Counted from the stretch's first letter, positions 34,801-43,471 are shown. The stretch is DNA of 64,000 nt from Bacteroidota bacterium (GCA_041658205.1 JBBAAO010000003.1:124001-188000), one strand, 5' to 3'. Translations and numbers: made by a program. Notes: generated by a model from the sequence alone, not told the origin.

Positions 34801-35925
34801 AGTACCATCAGATTGATATGCATGGACCGAAGGACTTCCATCATACAGCATGACGATACTCCCTGAATCGATGCCTTTCGATGTTGCCCCGGGACGAAGG
34901 AGAATTTTAAACTTAACTGTCGTATCCTTTCGAAATGTCTGATTCTCCATTGGATAAAGGAGTTTCAGCGACGAAATTGTATCAGCGACGACAACAAAAC
35001 GATTGTTTCCGCTGACAGAATTAATTGTCGAGTAATCAGGATCGTTCTCCCATGATATTTTATTTAATTTAATTTTGTATTCAATGGTATCCGGCTCCAG
35101 CATAACAGTTGTTTCCCACACTCCGTTTCCGGAGATGTTGTTCATCGGATTAAATGAATCATTCCAATTGTTAAAACTCCCCACAACGGCAACATCCGTT
35201 AATGTTTGTGCGAAGACAACAGATTTATTATTCTGGTCATAATAAAAATCCACCGGTACTTTATATACTTTCTGATTTGGATCTCTTGAGAACGTTGCTG
35301 TTTTTGTATCAGTGCCTGCTGGTGAAGAGATTGACACATTCACTGTATGGTCACCAACAGATAACGGAGGGTTGGGTAAGTAAATAAATTCTTTCGAAGT
35401 GCTATTGTAATATTGCGCGGGGTTGTTTAACGCCGTGCCATCAATCTTCACAATCAATGCTGACGGATCAATCGGTTTATCGGTAGAATATGCAATAATC
35501 ACACGAATTGGATTTCCGTATTTTGACGTATCAACATACACTTTATTTTTTGAGTCTTTATCCCGAGGAAGAAGGTACGAGATCATTGGATCGTTAACGA
35601 GCAGCATTGAATTATCATTATCCGAAGTGTTGATTCTTGGATTATCGGGATCTCCATACGCAAGACCCCAATCGGCATTCATACAAAACTTATAGGCATA
35701 ATCCGTACCGGCCGTGAGGGGAATGGTAATAGTATATTCACCGTCATTGTCCGCGTCTGACATTTTCATTGCATCATCAGCGTTATTCCAACCGTTCATC
35801 GTGCCGACTAATCGAAGAGCGGTAAAATTTTTATTCGCGGGTCGAAAGTGAAATGTAACGGGGACGGATTGAGCCAATAGTGTAGAACAGTAGCAGAAAA
35901 ACAGTAAAAGAAATAATTTTTTCAT
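31804..35925 (-). CDS. GH13 alpha-amylase-family enzyme with CBM-like and T9SS domains, 1373 aa
   Basis: The start is taken at 35925, where MKKLFLLLFFCYC opens a signal peptide; the frame extends 24 codons further upstream. Carbohydrate-binding (CBM48/AMPK-type) beta modules lie at about 20-110 (FTALRLVGTMNGWN) and 235-335 (DVAVVGSFNNWND). A glucodextranase-like beta domain follows (about 415-625), then Ig-like modules. The GH13 barrel begins near 850 (YEIFPRSFSQQGGFQGI) with DLVINHTG, nucleophile Asp in DGYRCDVAW (about 1010), acid/base Glu in YLLAEASS (about 1042), and FVENHDETRAV (Asp about 1103). T9SS domain at about 1285-1373 (NFPNPFNPATTLRY). Likely a surface-bound starch, pullulan or glycogen-degrading enzyme. 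All three catalytic residues are present. Confidence 0.88.
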   Translation of the reverse strand: MKKLFLLLFFCYCSTLLAQSVPVTFHFRPANKNFTALRLVGTMNGWNNADDAMKMSDADNDGEYTITIPLTAGTDYAYKFCMNADWGLAYGDPDNPRINTSDNDNSMLLVNDPMISYLLPRDKDSKNKVYVDTSKYGNPIRVIIAYSTDKPIDPSALIVKIDGTALNNPAQYYNSTSKEFIYLPNPPLSVGDHTVNVSISSPAGTDTKTATFSRDPNQKVYKVPVDFYYDQNNKSVVFAQTLTDVAVVGSFNNWNDSFNPMNNISGNGVWETTVMLEPDTIEYKIKLNKISWENDPDYSTINSVSGNNRFVVVADTISSLKLLYPMENQTFRKDTTVKFKILLRPGATSKGIDSGSIVMLYDGSPSVHAYQSDGTVNAEIAFSGAGRHTVECTFKNKEGISAHQIFSFGITTASKGVYTVDGIGDEQYSYPTGVTAGSADILSVVVQETTLHDSLKFIIQMKTIDERTRIGLLISNSVVGFVNDPRQLDIKLPDWNGQGVFASIGVPGNSVQNSLVENRFMTANNPVTYHTDSIAVNGDAITTKKFEFTVSLAFLGRFMGGWTQERQFSLFSYLASTDKSGNGYEVTVAEGGNAAVEDPDIYDAAFIRSSFWQNRILKNYSPSNSRLVLLDGTGRGLLPVTADQISDSLASKETYVSFYTPGVEYWYSNVTVRGSVTDTLLKKISFVFNGTATDYNITNGKFDISVVLKEGKNSIFVKIVDTNNVTTTSKELVLTYTPDKKPIIQLTGTVDGRKISLNATATSPIGEQLSYTWESDANNPAAVSIPSTTNSADITLPSTDGEYIFSAHASDTKSNSAFAKITVKAVGDSIYLASADDNYHAAWIDSAVIYEIFPRSFSQQGGFQGITANIGRLKSLGVNTVWFMPVFDGPTVHGYETSNYYAFESDYGTSIDFVNMISALKQNGIRIILDLVINHTGVTHPFMQNVFKHKGYSPWADFYLWSGEPGASSYQYFFDWSSLPNLNYKNPDVKKYFIDVSKYWVQQYGIDGYRCDVAWGVEQRNNVFWNEWRKGIKSVNPNVYLLAEASSSDSSFYQKKFDSAYDWDLRSLMISVLNGSNTLGNVHKQVMRSYPNFGRPFRFVENHDETRAVSMFDSKRSLLMHTIVFTLNGIPLIYSGGEVGEATQRNIINWTDPNILQPYFARLVKIRKDYIYNPVINRIINSDTAAVYSYSSVSGNKTLLTVANFKNTSPTVTLDVTSMPYDGKSTYYLTDMFTGVVYTIVPADRKAVSVTLTNYQARVFYYGLNSIPVSVLTENPVNIPNNMVIEQNFPNPFNPATTLRYGLTENSRVKIQIFNVLGQVVTELVNGEQTAGWHDATWTASVSSGIYFYRIEATSTGDPGKRFVQVKKMMLMK

Positions 35926-36340
35926 TATGCACCCAAATGGTTGTTTATTAAAAGTGAGCGGGAAGACTGTATTATTCGGAAAGGAATCTTGAATCAATCA
36001 AGATGTACTATCATTTGGCATTACCGTGATCTGCGGGTAAGTATAAACGATTTCCGAAATAATGTCCTTCTTTATTATTATAGAGGAAATATATTTTGTA
36101 AAAGTGAAGCGGTGTTCAAGATAGGATATTACATCAACAATTAAGACTGTTTTTCAGCTATCTTAAATAGGTATGTTTTTCACTCCCCTTCGAACGTCTA
36201 AAAAATTCTCATTGGGACACCAAAGGCGTGGAAGGGCTTCCGCATAGTAAGCGATAAAGAGAGAATAGTCAAGAAAAATAATCTCATGAAAAAGCCCAAG
36301 CGGTGGTTTGCTTGGGCTTTTTTTGAGGTGCCATTTGGCA
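35926..36340. other. Intergenic region between two T9SS genes, containing a bidirectional terminator and a 64-bp repeat
   Basis: No gene is apparent. The stretch 36257-36320 is a 64-bp unit that recurs in direct orientation at 38492-38555. Its 3' half is the terminator noted separately. The part next to 35925 must include the promoter for the GH13 gene, but I see no clear -35/-10 pair. Confidence 0.4.
36291..36320. terminator. Bidirectional intrinsic terminator
   Basis: AAAGCCCAAGC (36291-36301) and GCTTGGGCTTT (36310-36320) form an 11-bp stem with an 8-nt loop. T-runs occur on both strands, so it can end the minus-strand gene stopping at 36341 and shield the GH13 promoter region. Confidence 0.8.
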
Positions 36341-38137
36341 CTATTTAACCAATAACATTTTTTTCAATTGAACATGTCCGCCACTTTGCAGTTTGGCGAA
36401 ATACATTCCGCTTGCTAGTTGTCCGGCATGAAATGTTCGTTGATGTTGAACACTGGCTTCAAGATATTCATCGGCGAGCGTTGCCACTTCTCTACCGATC
36501 GCATCATAGATCTTTAATGATGTGAATCCTGAAACCTGAAGCGTAAATCCAATGGTTGTTGTTGGATTAAACGGATTGGGATAATTCTGATGAAGCATAA
36601 AATCATGTGGAACATGATCGTTCAATGCAACACCCAAAGAATTTTTCGTAGGCGCATACGTCACTGAAAATATTCCATCAACATTTGCCGGGAGCGTTAC
36701 GGTAAGATTCGATGAATCATAATTTGCATACGTGTTTCCGTTTCGTGTTACCGACGCAATCTTCAGATATCCTTCAGGCACTCCGATCGGACGCATGCGT
36801 AATTGACGCGACTGTGGCTGTGCACTGAAGCTGTAATAAAGTCTCGCAGGCTCTTTCTTCACCAATAATGCTCCGTACAAGTAGGTATAATAACCAGTCT
36901 CGATGGAATGGTATGCCGCCTTCCCGCCGCTCCCTTTGTTCGTACCCCATTGTGCAATCAAGCCGCCGTATTTGTTCGTATTCTCAAAGACGTCGCCATA
37001 CACATGGTCCACAAAATATTTCATGAAGAAATCCAGCGTCTGGTCCGCCATCTTCAGATATTTTTCTTTCCCCGTCAGTTGATACAGCATCATTCCGGAG
37101 GTGATCGCCTGTTCCATCTGCCAATATGCTTTTGCGGTATCCGAAATTCCGTTCATTAACATCGCACCGGTGATGCGGTTATAATCTTTATACGGTCCGC
37201 CGTTCTGATGATCGTATCCTTTATCCAGAACATTTTGCACAAGCGCTTCCGCCGTGGAGAGATAGAGCGGTTTTTTTTCCAACTGGTAGATCCGGGCAAG
37301 ACACCATGCCGTCTTCAGTACGTGCCCCATAATTGTTCTAGTTTCGTTATTATTGCTGCTGCTTCGTATTTGCCACGATGATGTATATAATTCGGCGATC
37401 CCGATCTGCTGAGAACTAGAGCTCGCGGCGATATACGTTAACATATTATCCGCCAATTCCAGCAGACGCGTTTTGTATTTTTCTTCACCCGTCATAAGAT
37501 ACAGATGAAGCACATGAGTAGTGATGGCATCAACCGTAGCGTTGAAGCTTTTGTCCATCGGATTGGTTCCGTTTGCCGCAACATAATCATAATAGCCGTA
37601 GGTAGACGGCGTGGAATCCCACAGTTTTGATTCGTTATACGCATATCCTTTCAACAACCAATTTCGGTCAATGGTATCATTCGTCGCTTCATAGGATGCT
37701 GCAATCCCAAGCACTGCATAATGTTGGTAGAATGCTGTTTTGTTTGCGGAAGGATTGGTGGGCGTTCCCGCACTATTCAGATCATTATACCAGCCGGTAT
37801 TTGTTTTATCCCATGAATACTTATACATAAAATCGAGAGCATATCGTGCATAGCGGAGATATGATGTATCACCCGTCATCTGAAATGCACGGATAAATCC
37901 GTACGCGTTACGCGTCTGGTTCAGCGTATTTTTAATCGTCGAGCCGAATTGTTTCCCCTCACGGTTGATGTTCACATAGAATCCGCCGCCGATCGGATCG
38001 TACGCTCCCTTCCATAACTTTGCGCAACTGTCCACATACCCGAATGTCATCTCCGGGTTTTGGAGATATTGCGATTGATAAATAGTTTGCGAAGCAAGTA
38101 TTTGAATGAAACCGAGCAGAATAACCAGATGTTTCAT
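36341..38137 (-). CDS. Exported AGE-superfamily (alpha/alpha)6-barrel protein with T9SS sorting domain, 598 aa
   Basis: Signal peptide (MKHLVILLGFIQILA) followed by a helical barrel (about 20-430) resembling the N-acylglucosamine/cellobiose 2-epimerase superfamily. Cues are NQTRNAYGFIRAFQMTGDTSYLRYA near the start, GHVLKTAWCLARIYQ mid-protein (GH..ELAW-type helix), and KAAYHSIETGYYTYLY near the end, where the His resembles the epimerase catalytic His. A short beta module (about 440-505) precedes a T9SS domain (about 510-598, NYPNPFNPTTTIGF). A secreted member of this normally cytoplasmic superfamily suggests an oligosaccharide-modifying or -hydrolysing role. GH88/GH105-type barrels are alternatives. 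The gene is bracketed by 64-bp direct repeats. Confidence 0.7.
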   Translation of the reverse strand: MKHLVILLGFIQILASQTIYQSQYLQNPEMTFGYVDSCAKLWKGAYDPIGGGFYVNINREGKQFGSTIKNTLNQTRNAYGFIRAFQMTGDTSYLRYARYALDFMYKYSWDKTNTGWYNDLNSAGTPTNPSANKTAFYQHYAVLGIAASYEATNDTIDRNWLLKGYAYNESKLWDSTPSTYGYYDYVAANGTNPMDKSFNATVDAITTHVLHLYLMTGEEKYKTRLLELADNMLTYIAASSSSQQIGIAELYTSSWQIRSSSNNNETRTIMGHVLKTAWCLARIYQLEKKPLYLSTAEALVQNVLDKGYDHQNGGPYKDYNRITGAMLMNGISDTAKAYWQMEQAITSGMMLYQLTGKEKYLKMADQTLDFFMKYFVDHVYGDVFENTNKYGGLIAQWGTNKGSGGKAAYHSIETGYYTYLYGALLVKKEPARLYYSFSAQPQSRQLRMRPIGVPEGYLKIASVTRNGNTYANYDSSNLTVTLPANVDGIFSVTYAPTKNSLGVALNDHVPHDFMLHQNYPNPFNPTTTIGFTLQVSGFTSLKIYDAIGREVATLADEYLEASVQHQRTFHAGQLASGMYFAKLQSGGHVQLKKMLLVK

Positions 38138-38617
38138 AATTGTCTTTAGAGGAATGATTCAGTTAGTGGAATGACTCGTAGAATTTACAAAAAGAAAGTG
38201 GAAGAAATGAACGGAAAATCGAAAAAATTATTGCACTGCTGAATGGCGAAGACAGTTTCATTACTATTCTGGCGATGCTCACTACATCCTTTGTCCTGTT
38301 CAAGCAAAAAAACCGTAACTTATTCATGTTTGCCCAGAAATAGGCTCTTCCGGTTATACTTGCTGCGAAGGCAACTTTCATTGTGAAATTTACTGGAATT
38401 GTAAAAGACTGCTTCGCGTTTCATTGATAGCCATTGTACGAAGCTGTGCTTCGGTAGGATATCGTTTCCAAACAGAGTTGGGAACAATAAGAAGAGAAAG
38501 TAGTCAAGGAAAATAATTGATCAAAAAAGCCCAAGCGGTGGTTTGCTTGTGCTTTAAGACTATAACCTTGCGAAGGTTAAGAATCAATTCCATGAATCAT
38601 TACAAAGTTTAGTATTC
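38138..38617. other. Intergenic region with second copy of the 64-bp repeat
   Basis: 480 bp without a supportable gene; the 72-codon frame on the minus strand (38163-38381) has no RBS or family match. The 64-bp repeat copy is at 38492-38555. Its 3' part (38525-38555) is the same hairpin as at 36291-36320 with one G-to-T change in the arm, and lies about 60 bp past the stop of the minus-strand gene ending at 38618, where it may end that transcript. Confidence 0.4.
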
Positions 38618-41600
38618 TCATTTTAAAAGCAGCATCTTTTTCACCTGCACAAAGCGATTATTTGGATTATTGACATCAACAGCTTCAAGCCGATAAAAAT
38701 ACAATCCGGTTGAAACATTTGCATTCCAAGTAATTCTCTGCCAACCTGCGCTTTGTTCGCTATGGACAAGATTTGCTACTTGCTGACCTAGAACATTATA
38801 TATTTTTAATGAAACAGAACTATTATTTGGTAGACCATAACGTAATATTGTTGTAGGATTAAAAGGGTTTGGGAAATTTTGATTTAGACTATATTGTTTT
38901 GGAATAATGTCATCGCTTAAAATAAATGATGTAGTCGAATTGCCAACCCCTCTTAATGATATTGGGATGATTGCGTTTTGTTGATTAGAATATATGAACA
39001 CCGTGTCGCTGAACATGCGAATCGTATCTGGTTTGAAGATGATTGCAAACATTGATGAATCATTTTTTGAAACAAACACAGGAGCTGTAAAAGATTTAAC
39101 AGTAAACACCGCACCTGTTTGTTTTCTTAATGTTTTAAGAGAATCTATTCTTAATTTATTAATAGAATTATTTTTAACCAAAATAGTTTTGATGGCTGTT
39201 GAATCTTTATAAACATTTCCAAAATCAAGAGTAGAAACTGACGCAGTCATAGATGGGAACGGGGAAAATCCCGTCAGTGGGTATGTCTTCTGAACACTCA
39301 TTGAAGTAATCATTAGGGTATCATTATATTCAAGAAATGTTAACGGCTTGAATATGATAAAGAAAGAAATACTATCCTGGCTTTTTACGGTGCCACTATT
39401 ATTACCGCTAATAGTAAACGCGATTGATTTATTTCTGATGTCTTGATAGATCAGATCATTCACCGAAGTATTCTTAATAACAAACTTTTGTACGGTTGAA
39501 TCACCTACGGCAATAGTATCTTTGCGATAGATCGTTGGTATTAAAGTCAATACTGGCAATGGCGACTCCCCTTTGAGTTGAATTTTTACCAACCTGTTAA
39601 CAGATGTATTTCGCAAATATAGCGTATCCGTGTAAATATCAAATGTATCTGCTGTAAAAGATATTATCACACGGAGTGTTTCGTTCATTAAGACTGTTCC
39701 CTTTGATTTATTTACCATATAATATTTAGTCATTGTATAGATCGAATCTATATCAAGAGTGTTTATCGACCCGTTCATTATGCGAAGTTCTTTAGTCTGG
39801 ACTTTTCCTTTGTTAACAAGCTGCCAATCAAAGTTGGTTTGATTCAGGGTCAGTATTGGTTGCGGTGAATTTCCGCTCAGACTGATCGTATCGGGTGTTG
39901 TTGCATCATTGCTGGCAATTAGTATCTTTGCACTAGATGACGCAACGGTTGTCGGAATGAACTTTATCGTATCAACAAGCGAACCGTTGGGTGGGATATT
40001 CCTCAACGTCGGCACAGCACTGTATTGAGTATTGTTCGATGTTATATTACTGATTTTCAATGTATCAATTCCCTTGTTCCATATCGTCACAGTATCCCAC
40101 TTTAGAGCGTTAAGAGACACATTTCCCAGATCAATACTTGATCGGCTCAATACTAAAACAGGTATTCCCACTCCATTTCCATTCACACTGATCGTATCAG
40201 GCCCAAAAGGATCATTACTGCTGAAGATTATCTTCCCACTTCGTATTCCTAACGAATCTGCCGTCATACGAATTGTGTCACTCTTACCTTGTCCCGGTGG
40301 TATCGTTAAAATCGTAGGATGAACTGTGAAGCAACTCTTTGTGCTTAATATAGAAGTGATCTTAAGTGTGTCTGTTCCAACATTACTTATTGTTATAATA
40401 GTATCCCTTTTGTCTGTCAGTTTTACTGTTCCATAATCCAGCACAGTTGAACTAAATGTTAACACAGGGCCGGTTGTACTCACTCCCGAGCCGATAACAG
40501 TTAATGTATCAGGACTCGTCTGGCAGTTACTCGTAATCACCACTTTCCCTGTTATTATACCAATGACACTCGGTGTAAATATTATCGTATCCATCACAGA
40601 TAGGTTCGGTGGAACTATTAACACATTTTTCGATATTTTCCATATAATACTCGACGCCGTTATACTACTTACCTTTAAGGTGTCTGTTCCAATATTTCGA
40701 ATCACTATTGTATCTCGTCCAGTTTGACCTACCTTAATTTTTCCTTGGTCAACACTTCTTCGACTCAATATAAGGATTGGTACCCCACCGCAAAATCCAC
40801 TCACACTGATCGTATCGGGTGTGGTTGAATCATTGCTAGTGATCAGTATCTTCGCGCTCGATGTGCCAATGGCAGTCGGAATGAACTTCAACGTATCGAT
40901 CAGTGATCCGTTCGGTGGGATATTCCTTACTGTCGGCACTGCTGTGTATTGCATATTGGTTGACGCAATATTGGTAATCTTCAGTGTATCAGTTCCATTG
41001 TTATAGATTGTCATTGTATCATTCTTCAATGTGTTAAGAGCTACTATCCCCACATTGATACTTGCTCTGCTCAATGCAAGAATAGGCACTCCGCTACAGA
41101 ATCCGCTCACACTGATCGTATCAGGAGTGGTCGTATCGTTACTTGCGATAAGTATTCTCGCACTCGATGATCCAATGGCTGTCGGGATGAACTTCAGTGT
41201 ATCTATCAGCGATCCGTTAGGTGGAATACTCCTTACGGTCGGTACAGCACTGTATTGAGTATTGGTCGATATTATATTACTGATTTTCAATGTATCACTT
41301 CCCTTGTTCCAGATCGTGATTGTATCCTTCTTGAAAGTATTGAGAACCACATTTCCCAGGCCAATACTTGATCGGCTCAATACCAAAACAGGTATTCCCA
41401 CTCCATTTCCACTTACACTGATCGTATCAGGCGTTGTCGCATCATTGCTCGTAATAAAGATTTTCCCACCTCTTACTCCAATAGAATCTGATGTAAATCG
41501 AATTGTGTCTATTTTGGTCAACCCAGGAGGGATAGTCAATATTGTCGGACGAATACTAAAACAGCTTTTTGAACTTGTAATCGATGTAATTTTTAATGTA

Positions 41601-42601
41601 TCAGTTCCTATATTACTTAATGTTATAGTACTATCAACAAATTGACCCAATTTAATATTCCCAAACATGAAAGAGACGGATGAAAGTGAGATTACCGCTT
41701 TCCTATTCGGCGGAATAATTGTGAGAGTAACTATTGTGCTATCACTATTTATTCCATCGGTAACAATAAATGTAATGTTCTTAAAAATACCAGTATCTAA
41801 AATTGTAGTTGACCACTTAAATTGATGCGATTCAGCATTGAATGTTGATCCATATGGTAAATTTTTTGCGATGTAAAATAGAATATCTCCGTCAAGGTCT
41901 ATTGCATTTATGGTGATTCTAATATTATTACCAGAATATATTGTTGTGTCTTGCATCTGTGTGATTACCGGTGGATTATTAGCACTGCGTAATACGGTTA
42001 TAGCAAAAATCGTACTGTCACTGGCTGAACCATCGCTGACAATAAACGTGACATCCTTATACCGCCCTGTGTCTGTACTCTGAGGAGTCCACTTTAATTG
42101 ATGTGTCTCCGGATCGAAGGTAGATCCATACGGTAGGTTCTTTGCGCTAAATACCAGAACGTCACCATCTGTGTCAGTTGCATTGATTGTTAACTGGAAT
42201 ACTGTCCCTGCGCTGATTGTCGTATCCTGTAACTGCGTAATCACTGGTGGATTATTAGCACTTCGTATCACGGTTATGACGATCATCGTACTGTCACTGG
42301 CTGAGCCGTCGCTAACAATAAATGTAACATCCTTATACCGCCCTGTGTCTGTACTCTGAGGAGTCCACTTTAATTGATGTGTCTCCGGATCGAAGGTAGA
42401 TCCATACGGTAGGTTCTTTGCGCTAAAAACGAGCATGTCCCCGTCTGCATCGCTTGCTTTGACCGTTATCTGAAATACTGTTCCTGCGTTTATTGTCGTA
42501 TCTCGCATCTGGGTGATTACCGGTTGAGCAGCTGTTAAAATAGAGATGCTTATAACAGGTAATAGTAGAATTATATGCAGAATAGCATTATTCTTTTTCA
42601 T
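38618..42601 (-). CDS. T9SS surface protein of Ig-like and ASH-type repeats, 1327 aa
   Basis: Signal peptide (about 1-25), then three tandem He_PIG/cadherin-like repeats of 93 residues (about 26-300), each with PVITQMQDTTI at its head and FDPETHQLKW or a variant. Nine ASH-like 'choice-of-anchor D' modules follow, each about 95 residues and built on LDFGNV..-type strands with a TSNDTTTPDTISVSG turn. The T9SS domain ends it (NFPNPFNPTTILRY ... GLYFYRL). No catalytic motif is visible. It is probably a long surface stalk or adhesin. It lies 71 bp after the LuxR-type gene, same strand, and may be co-transcribed with it. Confidence 0.83.
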   Translation of the reverse strand: MKKNNAILHIILLLPVISISILTAAQPVITQMRDTTINAGTVFQITVKASDADGDMLVFSAKNLPYGSTFDPETHQLKWTPQSTDTGRYKDVTFIVSDGSASDSTMIVITVIRSANNPPVITQLQDTTISAGTVFQLTINATDTDGDVLVFSAKNLPYGSTFDPETHQLKWTPQSTDTGRYKDVTFIVSDGSASDSTIFAITVLRSANNPPVITQMQDTTIYSGNNIRITINAIDLDGDILFYIAKNLPYGSTFNAESHQFKWSTTILDTGIFKNITFIVTDGINSDSTIVTLTIIPPNRKAVISLSSVSFMFGNIKLGQFVDSTITLSNIGTDTLKITSITSSKSCFSIRPTILTIPPGLTKIDTIRFTSDSIGVRGGKIFITSNDATTPDTISVSGNGVGIPVLVLSRSSIGLGNVVLNTFKKDTITIWNKGSDTLKISNIISTNTQYSAVPTVRSIPPNGSLIDTLKFIPTAIGSSSARILIASNDTTTPDTISVSGFCSGVPILALSRASINVGIVALNTLKNDTMTIYNNGTDTLKITNIASTNMQYTAVPTVRNIPPNGSLIDTLKFIPTAIGTSSAKILITSNDSTTPDTISVSGFCGGVPILILSRRSVDQGKIKVGQTGRDTIVIRNIGTDTLKVSSITASSIIWKISKNVLIVPPNLSVMDTIIFTPSVIGIITGKVVITSNCQTSPDTLTVIGSGVSTTGPVLTFSSTVLDYGTVKLTDKRDTIITISNVGTDTLKITSILSTKSCFTVHPTILTIPPGQGKSDTIRMTADSLGIRSGKIIFSSNDPFGPDTISVNGNGVGIPVLVLSRSSIDLGNVSLNALKWDTVTIWNKGIDTLKISNITSNNTQYSAVPTLRNIPPNGSLVDTIKFIPTTVASSSAKILIASNDATTPDTISLSGNSPQPILTLNQTNFDWQLVNKGKVQTKELRIMNGSINTLDIDSIYTMTKYYMVNKSKGTVLMNETLRVIISFTADTFDIYTDTLYLRNTSVNRLVKIQLKGESPLPVLTLIPTIYRKDTIAVGDSTVQKFVIKNTSVNDLIYQDIRNKSIAFTISGNNSGTVKSQDSISFFIIFKPLTFLEYNDTLMITSMSVQKTYPLTGFSPFPSMTASVSTLDFGNVYKDSTAIKTILVKNNSINKLRIDSLKTLRKQTGAVFTVKSFTAPVFVSKNDSSMFAIIFKPDTIRMFSDTVFIYSNQQNAIIPISLRGVGNSTTSFILSDDIIPKQYSLNQNFPNPFNPTTILRYGLPNNSSVSLKIYNVLGQQVANLVHSEQSAGWQRITWNANVSTGLYFYRLEAVDVNNPNNRFVQVKKMLLLK
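42048..42441. repeat. Near-identical 279-bp tandem repeats inside the ASH/Ig protein
   Basis: Two consecutive PIG-repeat units of the minus-strand gene share long identical DNA stretches (for example TGTGTCTGTACTCTGAGGAG near 42070 and again near 42349, a 279-bp spacing equal to 93 codons). A third copy downstream, towards 41800, is more diverged. The near-identity at DNA level points to recent unequal crossing-over and predicts repeat-number variation between strains. Confidence 0.75.
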
Positions 42602-42672
42602 GAAATCTTACCTCCAATAATAGATCCAATCGTAATTGTGATATTACAAACATTAAATAGATATGAACGTAA

Positions 42673-42885
42673 TCATTCAATCTCCCCTCTTCGTATCGCC
42701 TCCGCAACCACTGCTGTTGTATTATGAACATCAAACTTATCAAAGACACTTCGCAAATATTTATCGATCGTAAAAACACTTTTATTCATTCGGTGCGCAA
42801 CTTCCTTCTCCGTAAGTCCATGCGACAATAACTGGAGCAGTTGTTTTTCGTTTGGCGTAAGTTGGTGAGCAATTTCTTTCCCCAT
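42673..42885 (-). CDS. Solo LuxR-type helix-turn-helix regulator, 70 aa
   Basis: The whole protein is one LuxR/GerE C-terminal HTH domain: LTPNEKQLLQLLSHGLTEKEVAHRMNKSV followed by FTIDKYLRSVFDKFDVHNTTAVV. It has the scaffold, turn and recognition helices expected, but no receiver or sensor domain, so it may respond through partners or by level alone. It should bind DNA and regulate neighbours. An inverted repeat, AGTACG-N6-CGTACT (42915-42932), lies about 30 bp upstream of the start and could be its own operator. It precedes the 38618-42601 surface-protein gene by 71 bp. A decayed second copy lies 300 bp upstream. Confidence 0.85.
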   Translation of the reverse strand: MGKEIAHQLTPNEKQLLQLLSHGLTEKEVAHRMNKSVFTIDKYLRSVFDKFDVHNTTAVVAEAIRRGEIE

Positions 42886-42914
42886 GATAAATATGATTTT
42901 GTTTTCTAAAACAC

Positions 42915-42932
42915 AGTACGTGATTTCGTACT
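42915..42932. promoter_or_regulatory. Candidate operator palindrome upstream of the LuxR-type gene
   Basis: AGTACG and CGTACT arms (6 bp each) are separated by 6 nt. The related palindrome at 43176-43199 shares TACGT-A-TTCGTA (12 of 14 positions identical). A homologous but decayed form lies at 43346-43363, at the same place before the decayed copy. Binding by the LuxR-type protein is inferred. Confidence 0.4.
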
Positions 42933-42988
42933 TAAATGAATACGCATATATATCGTTTCATTGGTAGGCCTATGCTGAAAATAAAATT

Positions 42989-43015
42989 GCCTCTTGAAAT
43001 TTAATTTTCAAAAGG
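42989..43015. terminator. Hairpin, diverged copy of the palindrome at 43415
   Basis: The GCCTCTTGAAA... and ...TTTTCAAAAGGC arms pair imperfectly. It is homologous to the perfect palindrome at 43415-43448 and belongs to the same duplicated segment. Confidence 0.5.
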
Positions 43016-43016
43016 C

Positions 43017-43189
43017 TATGAAAGATCAATTTGTGATGCTATTAAATACAAGGCAATACCTCAATCATGTTTTCATAATCCTGAGAGTAGCACTCGCAGG
43101 TAGCTGCAATTTAACCGCTATGATTAGAAAACATCATTATTAATGGGTGTGATGTAACCATTATTATTCCATTAGTCAACTACGTAAGT
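43017..43189. other. Unassigned intergenic DNA between LuxR copies
   Basis: I see no gene or recognised element here. It would correspond to sequence that followed the decayed copy before duplication or deletion. A 41-codon plus-strand frame lacks an RBS and was not accepted. Confidence 0.3.
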
Positions 43190-43321
43190 TCGTAGTTGAA
43201 ATGATCAAGGACAAAGTTATCTGATATATTTTGAGCGACTTTTTCTCCGTAAAACCTTGCGACAGCAATCGAATGAGTTGTTGTTATATGGCGTGAGCTG
43301 GTGAGAGATTTCTTTCATCAT
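43190..43321 (-). pseudogene. Decayed duplicate of the LuxR-type HTH gene
   Basis: Reading from 43321 on the minus strand, the first codons give MMKEISHQLTP, matching MGKEIAHQLTP of the intact gene at 42885; the DNA stays alignable for about 100 bp with substitutions and short indels that shift the frame, ending early. The upstream 130 bp also match the upstream DNA of the intact gene. The remnant is bounded at its far end by the palindrome CAACTACG-N6-CGTAGTTG near 43177-43198. Confidence 0.65.
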
Positions 43322-43414
43322 AAAACTATGGTTTGTTTTCTTAAATACAGTGCGAAATGTCGTGCTTGTATAAATACATATATCGTTCCATTGGCAGACC
43401 TATAAAGAAATAAA

Positions 43415-43448
43415 AATGCCTTTTGAAAAATATTTTTCAAAAGGCATT
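43415..43448. terminator. Perfect 34-bp palindrome, likely terminator
   Basis: AATGCCTTTTGAAAAA (43415-43430) is exactly complementary to 43433-43448 across a 2-nt centre. It lies 24 bp beyond the stop of the minus-strand membrane protein gene at 43472. A diverged copy is at 42989-43015. Confidence 0.6.
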
Positions 43449-43471
43449 GAACGGTGTAACTTTGAAGATTT

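Noticed and set aside
38163..38381. 72-codon minus-strand frame in the intergenic gap
   Set aside because: Composition is not coding-like and there is no RBS or homology that I recognise.
43017..43140. 41-codon plus-strand frame
   Set aside because: It begins in the duplicated hairpin and lacks an RBS; the region reads as decayed DNA.
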